Assembly: GCF_051622035.1 (NCBI RefSeq)
Contig: NC_135358.1
Coordinates: forward strand, 22,572,501-22,636,500
Reading direction: 5' to 3'
Source of the DNA: Arctopsyche grandis
Taxonomy: Eukaryota; Arthropoda; Insecta; Trichoptera; Hydropsychidae
DNA: 64,000 nucleotides
Shown piece by piece: positions 1 to 46,775 of the stretch; the stretch's first letter is position 1, and each line of letters opens with the position of its first letter. Below the pieces are notes generated by a model. That model was not told where the DNA came from. It ran no database searches and worked only from the letters and a program-made list of their open reading frames with translations. A program made the position numbers and the translations under genes.

Positions 1-833
1 TATTATTATCATGATAATACATACTTACATATATAAATTCTATTAAATCACCTACACTTTGGGGGTATAACGATCTCCTTTGAATAATGTATTTCTGTCT
101 TCTCCCAAAGGCTATTGAATTTGAGCGTGTATCAAAAGATAAGAGGTGAAGCTCAAATATTAAATATGTAAGCCATTTTCCCAAATATCGAATACGCGGA
201 ATACGCAAACCCTGTTCCGAGCGTTCCAAAAATGTGGCTCGTAATGGCATTTTGTACAGAGCAAGTGCTCTTTGAAATTAATTCCGAATGGAGTACACCT
301 GGTGAATAATTAACGCGAAACCTCTACGCAGGCGCATGACCTATTTATGTATTAAGCTTTTTTTCTTTTGACCCATTAAAAACTTCTAGCTTGGTGCTTT
401 TGATTCTTCTATCCAGAATAAAAATAAAAGTGTCGATTTAACCTTTGTCAGAACAAAGACCGTCTTAGTTGTCGGGTAGTTATTTTTAATTACCTATAGA
501 TACATCACTGATGTATCTACATATTTTACTGTTTTATATAATATTAATTTTTATTCATACATACTTGATATAAAAAAGTCTAGTAAAAAAATATACGTTT
601 GTATATGTGGATTTAAATTTAATAAATCTCTACGTCAGAATATGACAAATTCAAACTAAGTTTCGGAAAGTATAATACATACTTTAAAATTATCCCATTT
701 ATTTTATTTCTAGAAATGCCTATGTTATTCAATGTAGAACAAATGAGATATATGTATGTACCTACGTATGTTGGGTACATGGTTTATGTCAAGATAATAA
801 TTGAAAAGAATTTATTCGTAGTATTTCTGTAGT
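1..833. other. Non-coding, AT-rich
   Basis: No gene or repeat recognised. Confidence 0.5.
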
Positions 834-1155
834 GCTGCCTGGTCAGACTTTAATATTTGATCGACTACTCCAAGTCGATCGTTTCCTGTCAGAGTTTTTT
901 AAACTTGTACATATGTATATAAATTTATAGATTACAAATATGTAGTAGGTAGGATGGATTTTGCTTCAACAATGAAATAAGATAAATTGGCAAACTGCTA
1001 GGAAACGATCGACTTCAAATATCCAAGTCTGATCAGCACAGCATTTAAGATTATACTCATAATAAATTCTTTTCAATCGAGGTCAGCTCACGCGATCGAA
1101 TTCAGTGACCTCTCGGTGCTTAATATCAACGCAACCACCGAGTCACGCTGCTGGC
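834..1155. mobile_element. Two SINE pieces in inverted orientation
   Basis: A plus-strand SINE fragment (834-897, TGGTCAGACTTTAATATTTG to CGTTTCCTGTCAGAG) is followed by a minus-strand copy (about 945-1153) that contains the complementary stretch near 980-1037 and the tRNA-like head ending GTCACGCTGCTGGCTC. The pair could fold into a hairpin of about 200 bp. Confidence 0.8.
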
Positions 1156-2482
1156 TCTATCTTACATATGTATGTATGTATTTTAGAAGGATTTAATAAG
1201 ATGTTCATTAATCTTTGTGCTTTTTTATATTTTAAATGAAAATTTAAAAAAATTCTGGTTAAGTTCGTGAATTTGAGCTCGTTTTTATTAATTTCAATTT
1301 AAAATTATTTTGGATTTATAATATAATATATTTAATTTTTTTTATTTAAAATCTTGTGCTAGTATGATCGCACTTTCATCTTCACCTGTAGTCAATTTAG
1401 TTTCGTGTTTCCCTAAGAATGCTATGAATCCATTGGATTACATACACGACAAAAAGCTAATTGGTGAATCCTGAAAGTACAATTATTGTACTTGACCCAA
1501 TTCTGATCTTTAAATTTTAGCGAAAGAAATGTTAGAAAGCAACATTGTTTGTAATTATTACACATTTGAAATTCTTAAATATTTACATACATGTACATTT
1601 ACATTATGTATATTCTAAAACTTCAGAAACAAATTACACAAAGCACTAGCTAAAAAGAAAATATTTGATTACTCAGAACCGGATATACATGTAGTATGTG
1701 TGTAAACGTATTCGTATATCGAATTTTTACGTATTTTTACATGTGAAGTAAGAAGTTGTATGACATAGTTTGTTGTGACAACATACTCTAGCATTAGTTG
1801 ACATATGTACGTAAATATTCGTCATTGGTGTTGCATTCTAATCTTTGCCTTTGCCGAGTTGTGAATCAACATACCGGATATGGAAAAACAGCGGAAATTG
1901 TTGCGCGTGATCATTGCACCACCGGGTGAGAACAAGGAACTCGTGTCCTTATAGTGAATACCCAGCGCTCGTGTAGTCGAATGAACGTGTTTGGAATACC
2001 GACGAGGAAACACCCATTCATTCACCTTCCAATTAAAATGGGAATGGCGCTTCGGCGAATCCTAAAAATTACAGGAAACAGTGGCAATTTGACTTCAGTT
2101 CAAAGGACGTTCCGTTTACACTCCACGGATTCCCTACTGGCCCTTGCTCTTGCGCACCTTTTCTAATGGGTGGCGGTGGGCCTTCAATGAAACGACAAAG
2201 TTCACCTACTAATTTTAAAAATACATAAATACATAGTTTCGTAACGTTGTGGTGGTTAATATATCCATCACGTACGATATTTTCCGCTTTATCTATTCCA
2301 TAATATCGAGATGATAAAGCTTTGCTCAGCAAAGAGGAGATTGTGGAAACATGATTTATTTGTAAAATACATACATCTGTACTATAGTTGAATTCCATGG
2401 TCTTAAGACCGGCAGGTTCTTGAGCTATCCTGGCTTTCGACGTGCATCTTACTCGCACACACGCAATTAAGCTACACAGCTT
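1156..2482. other. Non-coding; GC-richer patch at 1840-2170
   Basis: AT-rich apart from 1840-2170, which has several CpGs and could be an upstream exon or promoter piece of the myosin gene. No splice-consistent exon was found. Confidence 0.35.
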
Positions 2483-2720
2483 GCCTGCTATAGTTTTGCA
2501 CATGCAAAAAAACGCCAGTCGTTCTCCTGTACGTTAAATCTGTACAGCATCGTCCCTTCGTAGGCCTCACCTCCTGAAGTGTTTTCGGTTTGGCTTTGTT
2601 TTGGTTTGGCAGTGATCGATAGCGGTGATTCCCATATTTGAAGAAAGGTAGGAGAAACTTGTCGAAATAATAAAATTGTACGAATTAATAATGACAAGAA
2701 GAGACTCCTCCTCACCACTA
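2483..2720 (+). repeat. Dispersed repeat family R, copy 1
   Basis: Shares ATAGTTTTGCACATGCAAAA, GTGTTTTCGGT, TGATCGATAGCGGTGATTCC and CCCATATTTGAAGAAA with copies at 22972-23200 and 23262-23465. No coding or clear termini. Class unknown. Confidence 0.75.
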
Positions 2721-3677
2721 GAGCTCACGTACGCGTACCGTACCACACTTTTGAGTGTGTTCTTACCATAAATGAGTTGAGACTCATTCCATTATGCTTT
2801 TTAGACCAGAATTAGAGAATGTGAAAATATTCTGTAAAAAACAGAGTAGTAAAATATTGAAGAATTATAATATATGTATACAAATACTGAAGAATTATAA
2901 TATGCATCTACAGCCAGCACCAATTTATAAAAACCAGCCGTAAATACAAAACATCCCTGCAAGGCCCAAATGGGTGAAAGAAGGTCAAAATTCCATTCAT
3001 ACATCACATACAATTATAAAAATAATGATGAGCGCAAGCTACGAAACAGATAGGTTAAAATAATCTCCGATAACGTACGCTTACACAGGTAGAAAATGTC
3101 ACATTTAGGCACAACAGCAACGATTTCATTGAGAAGTTGGTTACCTCTTGGAAAAGGAGCCATTCGAATAAGAACTGTGCGGGCAGGAGGTACAACCATC
3201 AAGTAATGTATTCACTAGTCCACACTGATACCTGTGTAATTGAAAATTGCCAAAAGTCATATTCTGGTAACCATCAGTTATCTAGTCCTGAATGAATACC
3301 AAGTAAGGAAACTGTCGAATATTACATAACTAACTTCTTGATTGATTTGCTTGCACCAAAGTGATAATTTCAGCAGTAGATATCACGTGATGATTTCACA
3401 TTTACATACAGACGTATTATTTTCATCAAAATACAAATTTAATGGTTATTAATACTCATGTTGGTACAGTGATATAGAATTTGTACAAAGTAAACAAAGA
3501 TATGTGTGTAATATATTCAATATATTATATGTACATATGTAAGTAAATGAGAAAGATCATCATGGCTAAATACATAAATTCCGCCAACAGTTAACGCATG
3601 ACTAGCTCATACTGGAAAGCAGTCGTCAAATCTTGCAGATGATCAATGAAGTACATGGTAAACTTCGGAAATTATTA
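2721..3677. other. Non-coding
   Basis: No recognised gene. The minus strand at 3014-3202 reads 62 codons without similarity I recognise. Confidence 0.4.
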
Positions 3678-3839
3678 TCTAATATATAATTTCGAAAGAG
3701 ACTTTGTATGTATGTAACCTTCGTTCGCTGGTTCGTAGACGACACGTTCGATTTTTTTTTTCGATTCAAAGGACTCGAAGTCCCCGAGGGAGAAGCCCTA
3801 GGGAGCGAAGGCTCCGGGGGCGCAGGCGCCGGATTCTAG
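3678..3839 (+). mobile_element. Mini-Helitron A
   Basis: Starts TCTAATATATAATTTCGAAA after an A and ends GGATTCTAG before a T, the A^T insertion rule of Helitrons. A GC-rich hairpin GGCGCAGGCGCC lies 5 bp before the final CTAG. 162 bp, no target duplication, no coding. Confidence 0.8.
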
Positions 3840-4049
3840 TATACATATAATTTCGAAAGAGACATTATATATGTATGTATGTTTGTTTGTTCGTGAGAGT
3901 CAATTTAATAAAAAAAAACAGGAGTATTCAACTAAATTTATATACAATAAAACTATTCAAATAAATTTAATAAAATTTTAACTAATAGATTAGTAATGTT
4001 TAAGTGGTTTATATTACAAATACCGAACGAAGCCGGGTAAAACCATTAG
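3840..4049 (+). mobile_element. Mini-Helitron B, directly after A
   Basis: Begins TATACATATAATTTCGAAAG, the same 5' sequence as A (ATAATTTCGAAAGAGAC shared), and ends GAACGAAGCCGGGTAAAACC then ATTAG before a T, a Helitron-type end with CTAG decayed to TTAG. Lies head to tail with A with no spacer. Confidence 0.72.
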
Positions 4050-5604
4050 TTATCTATAATATCATTAGATCCATACATGTATACAAACGTAAATACATGT
4101 ATGGACCTAATATTTATAATATTTAAACGACAAAAGTTTACATAGTGATTCGCAGAAAGTTTGAACATATTTGATCATACTTAGTATGTATTATACTAAG
4201 TAAATAAAATGGATTATTTTCGATTACGATTTCGATAAGACGTACATAGTTGTTATTAATTAAACTACATATGTATTTCTATAATGATGTTTTATTTCTA
4301 AAGTTGTCTTGAGTGGGGATTGTAATTTACCGTCAAATTTCATAAGCCGGTAAACAGTAAATGATTTTTCCTACTACCGGTAGTAGGAAATATACCTATT
4401 TATTTTTATTTTTAACCAATCATATTTATTTATTTAAAGTATGGCCCATTTAAAGGTTTTGATCGTAAGTGAAACAATCGTTTGATAACAAAAAAATATT
4501 ACGATTTGGTTGGTCTGTGTTGCCAGTGAATTTATCAATTTGAAATACCCATATTTGATACTGAAATAATCAAATTCCAGACAACCTATTCATTCATAAT
4601 ATTTTGCAATTTTATGTCTGAAAATGTATTTAATTCTAAATTAGGTAAATTTTAAAATTTACCGGTACTTACTGATACCGAAATTTTGTCGAACACCGGT
4701 ATACCGGTATTGCAATGCTGGTTGCTCTGCATATAGCACCGAAATCGCAAGCTTTGCAAATCCGACGCAGCAGTTTATGAAAACTGTTATATTTTTATAT
4801 TGTTTATGTTTATGCGGGATTACATGTCACCCTTCGCCTATACGAGATTGACATTTGGCATAAATCGGTAAATTTTCATGGCGTCACCATATATTCTCGG
4901 AAGAGGTGAAGTTTTTTCGCTATGACTAACCTTTGATCATTTCGCTACATACATTTCGGTATCTGACACGGATACGTATGTAGATACATACATACGTGTA
5001 TGCATAGATAAAATACTTTCTCCTTTATTATTACGTTAACCTAAAATACACTTTATTTTGTTTACCTGCTAATTTCCTTTTGCTGAGAGTCCATTATACG
5101 CACATTAAATTTTCTTCAGAATTTTAGTAATAATAGTTGTACAGTATTAAACAGTGTTTCTCATCTGCGGCGACCTAATTTTGCGGCGGCTACCATCTTT
5201 GTAAACTATTCATCAAATCCTTCATGTCTATCTTCTAACGAACGACCGCATAGGGCATTATCTTTTCTACGTTGACCCATGTTCTTCTCCATCATAAATT
5301 GCATAATTTGTGAGTAAATAGCTTAATAATGTGTTTTCTACATTCTATCAATCAGGTGGTATCCGATTTCATCGAGTTTTTGTGCACAAAAACCTTCGAA
5401 TTTTACATATCTATCATTTAATTAGATGATAAAAAATAGTAGAAGTAGTCAATAGCTATTTATATTAAGGGCAAATTTTAGACAGTAAGGAAGAGTAAAT
5501 AAAGAGATGTATGAAATTAAGATGGAGTACATTTAGGCAAATGAACATCAGACACTTTGCCTAAAGCAAAATAACTTACGCATTCAACAAAAGAAGCAAA
5601 AGGA
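4050..5604. other. Non-coding, decayed repeats likely
   Basis: Contains the 24-bp palindrome and ACCGGT-rich patch. Nothing else is identifiable. Confidence 0.4.
4367..4390. repeat. Perfect 24-bp palindrome
   Basis: TTTCCTACTACC followed at once by its complement GGTAGTAGGAAA. It lies in a 4320-4705 stretch with several ACCGGT sites (4650-4710), which may be a further decayed transposon. Confidence 0.9.
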
Positions 5605-5926
5605 TTGCCAGTAAAACTTAGGCATTAAACGCCAAAATGTTACTTAAGTCCAAGTCCAATACACTTTTAAAAGTACGGAACTCTGTATGCTCGGCATGAC
5701 GAGGAGATATAGGAAATGGAATACGTGGATTAGAAGTGACAAGGGTGGTGTATATGGTGGAGAAAGTAATAATATTTAAATGGAAATAGGCGGGTTACGT
5801 AGCTAGAAGAATATACAAAAAAGTAAGGGTGAAACGAAGATGGGTAGACGAAATTAGAAAAACAGATGAATGGAAGCGTGTTAGGAAGACCTTCAATGAA
5901 TGGCTGTTGATGATGATGACTATACG
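5605..5926 (+). mobile_element. Diverged RTE 3' fragment
   Basis: Aligns by eye to 31417-31850 of the full RTE copy: shared runs such as CTCTGTATGCTCGGCATGACG, GCGGGTTACGTAGCTAGAAG and ATGGGTAGACGAAATTAG (each within 20 bases of identity). It ends in TGATGATGATGAC. Many substitutions and small deletions mark it as much older than the copy at 28.9-31.9 kb. Confidence 0.82.
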
Positions 5927-6051
5927 TACAATATTCGAAATATTTCTTTCTATTGGTTTTTACTTTGACTTCTAGAGATGACAGGTTGGAAAAATTTAAG
6001 TAAGAATTAGTGGGTACCGTGTACTTTGTTGGCGCTATTTTTAGTATGAAA

Positions 6052-6225
6052 CAGTAGCGTGTCGTGTAAATCTCCCCATTTTTATCGCACAGCCTTTGTA
6101 ACGTGTGCGCGAGCAGGATACAAGAGGACTAGGTGACGTCATACCGAGTCCCCTTGTATCCTGCTCTCTCACATGTAAGTAACGCTGTGTGATAAACACA
6201 GGGAGATTTCCACGGCACACCACTG
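6052..6225. mobile_element. 174-bp palindromic hAT-type MITE
   Basis: Exact 8-bp duplication GTATGAAA at 6044-6051 and 6226-6233. Nearly the whole element is an inverted repeat: left CAGTAGCGTGTCGTGTAAAT, right end complement CAGTGGTGTGCCGTGGAAAT. The arms meet in GACGTCA. No coding capacity. TIR start CAG and 8-bp duplication place it in hAT. Confidence 0.92.
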
Positions 6226-6233
6226 GTATGAAA

Positions 6234-7363
6234 GAATCTCAACAATTTCGGTGAATTCCAACGGGAGTTGATCTAAAATTCAAATGATTAGCATTCGATT
6301 ATATATTTACATAGATAAGAGCAGGCATTCTCATAGGTTTGACTTACAAGATACTTGACAGTTAAAATACAAATTATATCAAACGTAATGTGGTTAACAA
6401 GTGGAAAACTGAATTAGAGTACATTTTTAATCGTACAGTACAATATTGAAACGAATAATCTTAGGAGGACGAAGATGTAGAGTTCCGCGTCGCCTCATAA
6501 GTGGCAACAGAACGCTCGACTGGCATCAAAGACACGGGGCTGTTGACATCATGTCACGGTATTTTGGTCATCGGCTTGGTTCAAGGACCCATGAAAAAAT
6601 AATATGTACTGAAATAAAATAGTGCGTACTTCCCTTACTACGCTGTGTCGTGCTCCAGCATAATTTCCCTTTTATTTCAAACGACCATCCTAATTTATTG
6701 CTTCGGAAGGGGGTGGTGTTCCGTTGATTAGTCACCTGGCTAATGAGCGACCGGACGTCAATGCGTTAATTGTTGCACGTTTTAAAATTACTTTTCGTAT
6801 TATTGCTGAGGGTTGACGTCATAGGTCAATTTTTCTCCGATGCTAATGCGACTCGAAAAAGTGAGCTATTAAATTGACATTTGATATATCCAAACATGTC
6901 AACCTGGATGTATGTATGTACATATGTCAGGTTCATTCGACAAGCTTCCAGGTGTAATTGGATGAATTTTATATTGTTTTGTGCAATTTTCTTTTTCGCT
7001 ATAGTGCGCGTTTTTGTATCTTATTATTAATATGTATATTATCTTGTCAGTGCACCCGTCATACGTGCAACATTCTTTGCAAATGTCATCGACTTGCCTT
7101 CTGTGGTCGGCTTATCAGCTTGTTATTTATTATTTATAATTTAATTGTTTGAAAATACGCATCTTATCAACTCCTTAGAGGTAAGCTTTGTTCAAAAGTT
7201 GCATATTCCTTTCTTAGTTATTCCGATCACATCTGCTATAGCATGCGATTTTTACTTTATCTATGTTCAAAAATTCTAACTCGAGATTTTGATTGATTCA
7301 AACTCAGAATCGATCACTGTTCACGTTTTCATGTAGATATGTTTGTGCGTATGTACTTTCAAC
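6234..7363. other. Non-coding
   Basis: No gene or named repeat recognised. Confidence 0.4.
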
Positions 7364-7948
7364 TAGGGATCCCAAATATTCGTCGACTTCAACTATTCGA
7401 ATATCGAATAGTAAATCAAGAGCTATTCGAATATATTCGAAAATTAAAAAAGGTAATTACATATTTACCAAGCATAAATTTGAATTAATCGTCTTATCAT
7501 AGTTGCCATTGAATTCCTCGTTTTTACAGCCAATAATAATTTACCAATTTTTTATTTTCTTTATTCATTATGGTTTCTTGTAAAAATGTATATTTCGCCG
7601 GTGACTTCTTAAATATTCGTATTATTTTTCTGATGTTTTCTAAAATTTCGTAGAGATTATTATCGATCGGAAAGTTTCAAATATTTCCGTATTTAATGAA
7701 TACAAATCTGTTTCTTCACATGTAGACATTTCATCTTCTTCATTATCTTCATTTTTATCATAATTATATATATTTCTTCATAATCGTCGGCTCTTTTCAT
7801 GTTGATTTTGTGTATTTAGTTTATAAAAAAATATGTTGACGAATAATATTCGAATAGTTGATGAAATATTCGAATAGTTGATGAAGTATTCGAATAACGA
7901 ATGGCTGAAAAATCAGACGAATAATTCGAATATTCGACTGGGACCCTA
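7364..7948. mobile_element. Possible TIR element rich in ATTCGAAT
   Basis: The left end TAGGGATCCCAAATATTCGT and the complement of the right end TTAGGGTCCCAGTCGAATAT are similar. Both ends hold several copies of CGAATA/TATTCG (7378-7443 and 7844-7941). No matching target duplication was found, so the boundaries are tentative. Confidence 0.55.
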
Positions 7949-8621
7949 ACACGAACATTATGGAATGGCAAACTTACACAATCTAGCTTTTATGATCATG
8001 AAAAAGCTCAAAATGTATACATATGTACGTGAAACTATATTACTTATTTTAATCTTCTCCACTTTTCCACAGAACATGCGTTTTATTATTACTACTCAGG
8101 TCGGAAAACCATACTCTCTATTCATATCCCTTAGTAAGAAGGTCTACCAGAATTACAATATACATATGTATGTATTTATTTGTATGTAGCCTTGTGTTTA
8201 CTTAATTACTCATTAGACTTTCTCTCCTTATATCGTTTTACCTATTCTACGTAGTATAAATAAATAATTATTTTTCGTAAGCCTATGTAGGTGAAGGCAT
8301 TGACACTGCGTAGTCTTCATTTTAAATAATAAATGCAATAAAATACAGTTTTTTGTTCCATCAAATACGGCATCCCTGAAACCTTATTTTGGGCATACGA
8401 AAAAAATTTTTTTTTTGAAAATATAAAGCACGTGCCAGCGAAATTTTTTCTATGGAGGTTTTGATGAATTATTACCGAGGCGTTTCTTACACCTGTTCTC
8501 GTATAAAGAGAATTTTGAAATTCGAAGGTAAAAAACTAATAAAAACCGTTCTTTTTCATACAAATTTTGAGAAGGTTTCTAAATTTTCAGGGCAACCATT
8601 ATCTACGACAAGTTTTAACAC
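7949..8621. other. Non-coding
   Basis: Nothing recognised between the ATTCGAAT-rich element and the foldback element. Confidence 0.4.
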
Positions 8622-8628
8622 CTATTAA

Positions 8629-9135
8629 ACTGAGCAACAAAAAAATACCGGCGTGGAAATTAATCAATCTTAACTAATTTTGACCCACTGGATTCAACCC
8701 ATTGATTTTTGTTGGCTTGTTCCCGTTTAACAGATATGAGCGTTTAAAAAAAAAAGCGCAGTGTTTATTTTAGCTTTTGCAGACTTAAATTCAAAATCTA
8801 GTATTGCTGTGCCAAAAATCTTGCGAATTTTAAAAGTCAAAAATATACCTTTTTTATACATTCTTTTCCGTATTATTATGAGCTAATTTTTTTCATTTTA
8901 ATTAATTATACGTATTTTAAAGCACAATCTGACTATTGAATCCAATACGCACTTTTGGCACACTAAATACTGCAAAAATATGTAAAAAATGCTCATTTTT
9001 TTAAACACTCATATCTCTTAAACGAGGGCAAGCCAACAAAAATTATTGTCAAATTCGAATTCAGTGGGTCAAACTTAGTAAAGATTGACTTAGTCTTCGC
9101 TCCGGTAAGTAAAATACATGTTTTGTTACTCAGTG
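8629..9135. mobile_element. Foldback DNA element with ~150-bp terminal inverted repeats
   Basis: About 507 bp. The left arm (8629-8765) reads CTGAGCAACAAAAAAATACC and later TTTGACCCACTGGATTCAAC. The right arm (about 8985-9135) is its diverged complement, ending GTTACTCAG. Duplication CTATTAA at 8622-8628 and 9136-9142 (7 bp, perhaps 8 with a mismatch). No transposase. Superfamily unclear. Confidence 0.82.
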
Positions 9136-9142
9136 CTATTAA

Positions 9143-9952
9143 CGAATCCTTAAAATATTTCATATAAACACCACATCATCTTTTTAAAGCTACGTAATTG
9201 CATCGATGTTAGCAGTCTCCATACCAGATTAATCACTTCCATTTCCCACCGCGGCACTATAATTCTCACCCTGTCTTATTTATTAGCCGTGCATAAATTT
9301 AATACACACACAAGTACTTTCGTATTTCAAACGAGGGGAGTGCGTCTCCTTTGATATTTCGGAATACACACTAACAGATTCACTACAATGGTAAATATCG
9401 GTTACGAAATCGCAAAGCCAAAGGAGGTGAGGGGGTTAGGAACCTGTAAATCGTGTCGTTTGTGGGTCGATAACCCTCACAGAGGAGTACAATACGCATC
9501 TGGATACATGTCCCTAATGTTTTTTTTTCTATCGACTTACTATAGTGATCCGAGAGTGGGAGAAAGGGGGGGGGGGGGGGAACACACCCCTAAATTTGTG
9601 GACGACACGCGCACGGAGGGGAACGTTCTTTCATTCATAATTTCGATCGTATGCTTCTATGTACATATGTATTACAATGTGTAGATGTAGGAATTCTTGT
9701 ATTCACTTTTGCTTCTTGTCCAAAATTAGCTCCCCCTTTACAGACCACACCCACATATGTAGAAACTCTATGATACATTCACTAATAACCTGCCTTTCAA
9801 GTTGGTTAGTCATAATTTTGCGAAACTCGAATAAAATCGAGTAAAAAGCTTACGTAAATTTTTTTTCGTAATGCAATAATCCAAATGAACATTCCAAAAA
9901 ATAATGGCATAGTTTAACTGTATCTGATATATACGTTTTCTTATATTTTCAG
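9143..9952 (+). other. Upstream of myosin exon 1
   Basis: Ends in the acceptor TATATTTTCAG (9952). Contains a poly-G tract. The promoter and first non-coding exon of the myosin gene are not identified. Confidence 0.45.
9567..9580. repeat. Poly-G tract
   Basis: About 13 Gs. A second of about 12 Gs lies near 14290. Confidence 0.85.
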
Positions 9953-9960
9953 GGTCCAGG

Positions 9961-42518
<32,558 letters not shown>

Positions 42519-43503
42519 GCATCTTTTAGTTTGGGTTGAATTTAACATCAAAGTATCCTTAAATAGATCTTCCTTTATTGTACAAAAATACAGAACAAAT
42601 ATTTGCATTTAATATTATATTTATAGATCGTTTTATATACATATAAAATTTTATTATGCTGAAATTTCTGTTTACAACAATTGAAATTTGAGCATTGTTA
42701 ATTACTTATCCCACCAACTTCAGAAACCATTGCATAGCTTTTCCGATATATTATTATAATATATTAACCTCAAATATTTTGTAATTGGTTGTGAACAATA
42801 TTAAATCATTCGCTTTTAATTGTTGGATTATGAAATTTGCTAGTATATTCTATATGAAATGAAAATTTATTCGATATAATCCTATTTTGCCAATATGTAA
42901 ATACATATATCAATGATCTGTATGCTTTCCATTATGTATGTGAAGTATATAACATCACAATATTTATAGAATATTTTCATATCATTTTTTTTACTAATTG
43001 AAAATATACCCACATTTTATATATGATTTTTATACTGCTTATAATTTATTTACTATTAGTCGATGACCGAGCATTTGCCAATATATAAAGTACATTTTAG
43101 CCAAAAAAGAAAATCATAGACATATAATACAAACAACATTATATCCTTGTAAAAATATTAGAGATTAGTCAATACGATGAGCTTTAGTCTGAAAATATTC
43201 CATACTTCCACTGAACCTGTTGTATTTCGGTAACAATGGAACAATGGACTATTTTTTTGTACTTATTAAAAAAATATATATATACATATATAGATTATTT
43301 TCTTCGACGAATAAGACTTAATTATTAGTATAAAATTTATATAACCCTGTATGTATTCATACATGTAAAATTTAGGCCTAATTTAAAACACTCTCAAAAT
43401 GAAGATCTCATACTTAAATATGTACATCTAATAACTTAGTTTCATTACTAACAATCTCTTCTGATATAACGACACATTTCCTTCATGTTTATTTATGATC
43501 GAA

Positions 43504-43504
<1 letters not shown>

Positions 43505-43599
<95 letters not shown>
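43505..43599. repeat. TA dinucleotide microsatellite
   Basis: Nearly uninterrupted AT/TA repeat of about 90 bp in the likely 3' UTR of the myosin gene. Confidence 0.95.
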
Positions 43600-43600
<1 letters not shown>

Positions 43601-44036
43601 ATTCTCCTAATCCTTCTAATGAATTTATGTATCAATAATTATTACTTAATTTAAAATAATTGCTTAATATACGTGTATCTAATGGTAGAAGTTGTATCCT
43701 CATATATCGTATTGATATATTATATATTATTATATACATAAATAAAAATCAGGTTGGACTTCTCAGTTTATGTATTTATTATTGCTTAAAATTTGCATTG
43801 TAATGCGTAAAAAAGTGGTGTAAATTGTTGTAAATATGTATTATTATTGTTTTGTATAGATATCTTTTTAAACTTTCAAACATTTAACTTAACTCAAGAA
43901 TCGGGCTAATTTAACGTACAAATTTAATCCAATATACATATGTAATACAAAAATTAGCTTTATTTCAAAATTAGCAATATTTTAACTTGCTTTGGTATAA
44001 TTATTATATCAAATATTCCAATTTAGCCAATTGTGT

Positions 44037-44057
44037 ATGTATGTATGTATGTATGTG
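44037..44057. repeat. GTAT tetranucleotide microsatellite
   Basis: Short run of about five GTAT units in the myosin 3' region. Confidence 0.8.
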
Positions 44058-44840
44058 TCATTAATGTCACTTATTTAGATTTTTTTCATTCTATCAATAC
44101 GTGTAATACATATGGATTGTATTCGTTTTATGTTGTGATTAGTTTTATGAGGATTTTTTTTCCGCCGAGGTGTTTTATTATATTGTAAAAAAATAGCTAT
44201 AAGATGTATGATGATATTTAATCATTTGAAATGATTTTTTTATTGTAATTTTGCGTTTTCGACTGATTTAAATGACTTACGAAGTAAAAGAAAATATATT
44301 GTGATATTTACCAAATGAGCAGAATAATAATACTACGTTGCATTGTGTTTACTTTTAGTGCCTCCTAGTCAAAATGGCCATATTTTTAGATTTAACTATT
44401 TGGCTATTGACAATGTTAGGTTTATATATTATTATATTATATATATACATACATGTGTATGATGATGATCCATTGTTTACAAATTATATATCAATATTTA
44501 TTATTAACAATAATGATAGTACATTTAAAATTTCGAAATGAAGAGAATATATGTATTGCTAGCTAGGCAAAATAAATCAATTTTCTCATAATTTTAAACA
44601 GTAAAATATTTTCAAATTTGTTTTTATTTTTTCAAATGCAGGATCCTTTTATTTACAGACTCAATTTTTTCTGCCTACTGTGTATTATAATTAAATAAAA
44701 ATATTTAATACAGACAAAAGTTATTTTATTAAAAAAACTTATTTATATAAATATAATTATATTTAAATTATTAAAATATCTTATACAACTTCAATTAAAT
44801 TACATATTTTCATCAAGTTCAAAAAGTCAGTTAAAGATTT

Positions 44841-46420
<1,580 letters not shown>

Positions 46421-46600
46421 GATCCTTTATGACAACTGACGCGTAAACGCGCCGAATTCGTTCCAAACACAAATGACAGATGTGTAACGGAACTAAACAC
46501 CCAATAATGCGGCCATTATTTGTTGATAGTGAAATGAAACTCTGATCGAAATAATTGTAAATAGTAATTCAATTCTATGCATTTTTCATCACGTATATAC
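46421..46600 (-). promoter_or_regulatory. RPB7 upstream region squeezed between ATG and transposon
   Basis: Only 172 bp separate the RPB7 ATG (46420) from the duplicated target site of the hAT-like element (46593-46600). Unless a promoter lies inside the transposon, the RPB7 5' UTR and core promoter must fit here. It holds a CpG-rich patch near 46440-46455 (ACGCGTAAACGCGCCG) and no obvious TATA box on the minus strand. The assignment rests on position only. Confidence 0.45.
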
Positions 46601-46775
46601 CAGTGGCGGCTCTTCCATATGAGCTGCGGGGCTGCTGCCATCCCAGTATAGGGTGCCACTTTAGTATGCGGTCTACCTTCACATATCTACTTTAGTATGC
46701 GATCTACCTTCACGTTTTTACTTTAATATGCGGTCTCACTGTCTCAGTTCTCGCGTGTGACACTGAGACTGAATG

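Larger units (their letters stand above)
42519..44840. other. Convergent 3' region of myosin and RPB7
   Basis: AT-rich sequence between the two converging stop codons. AATAAA sites on the plus strand occur near 43741, 44572 and 44694 and could end the myosin transcript. A TTTATT (AATAAA on the minus strand) near 44723 could end RPB7. If the 44694 site is used, the two messages would end within a few tens of bases of each other. A TA microsatellite interrupts the region at about 43505-43599. No other gene is seen. Confidence 0.5.

Noticed and set aside
9388-9684. 98-codon frame upstream of the myosin gene
   Set aside because: It runs through a poly-G tract and has no recognisable domain or splice context.
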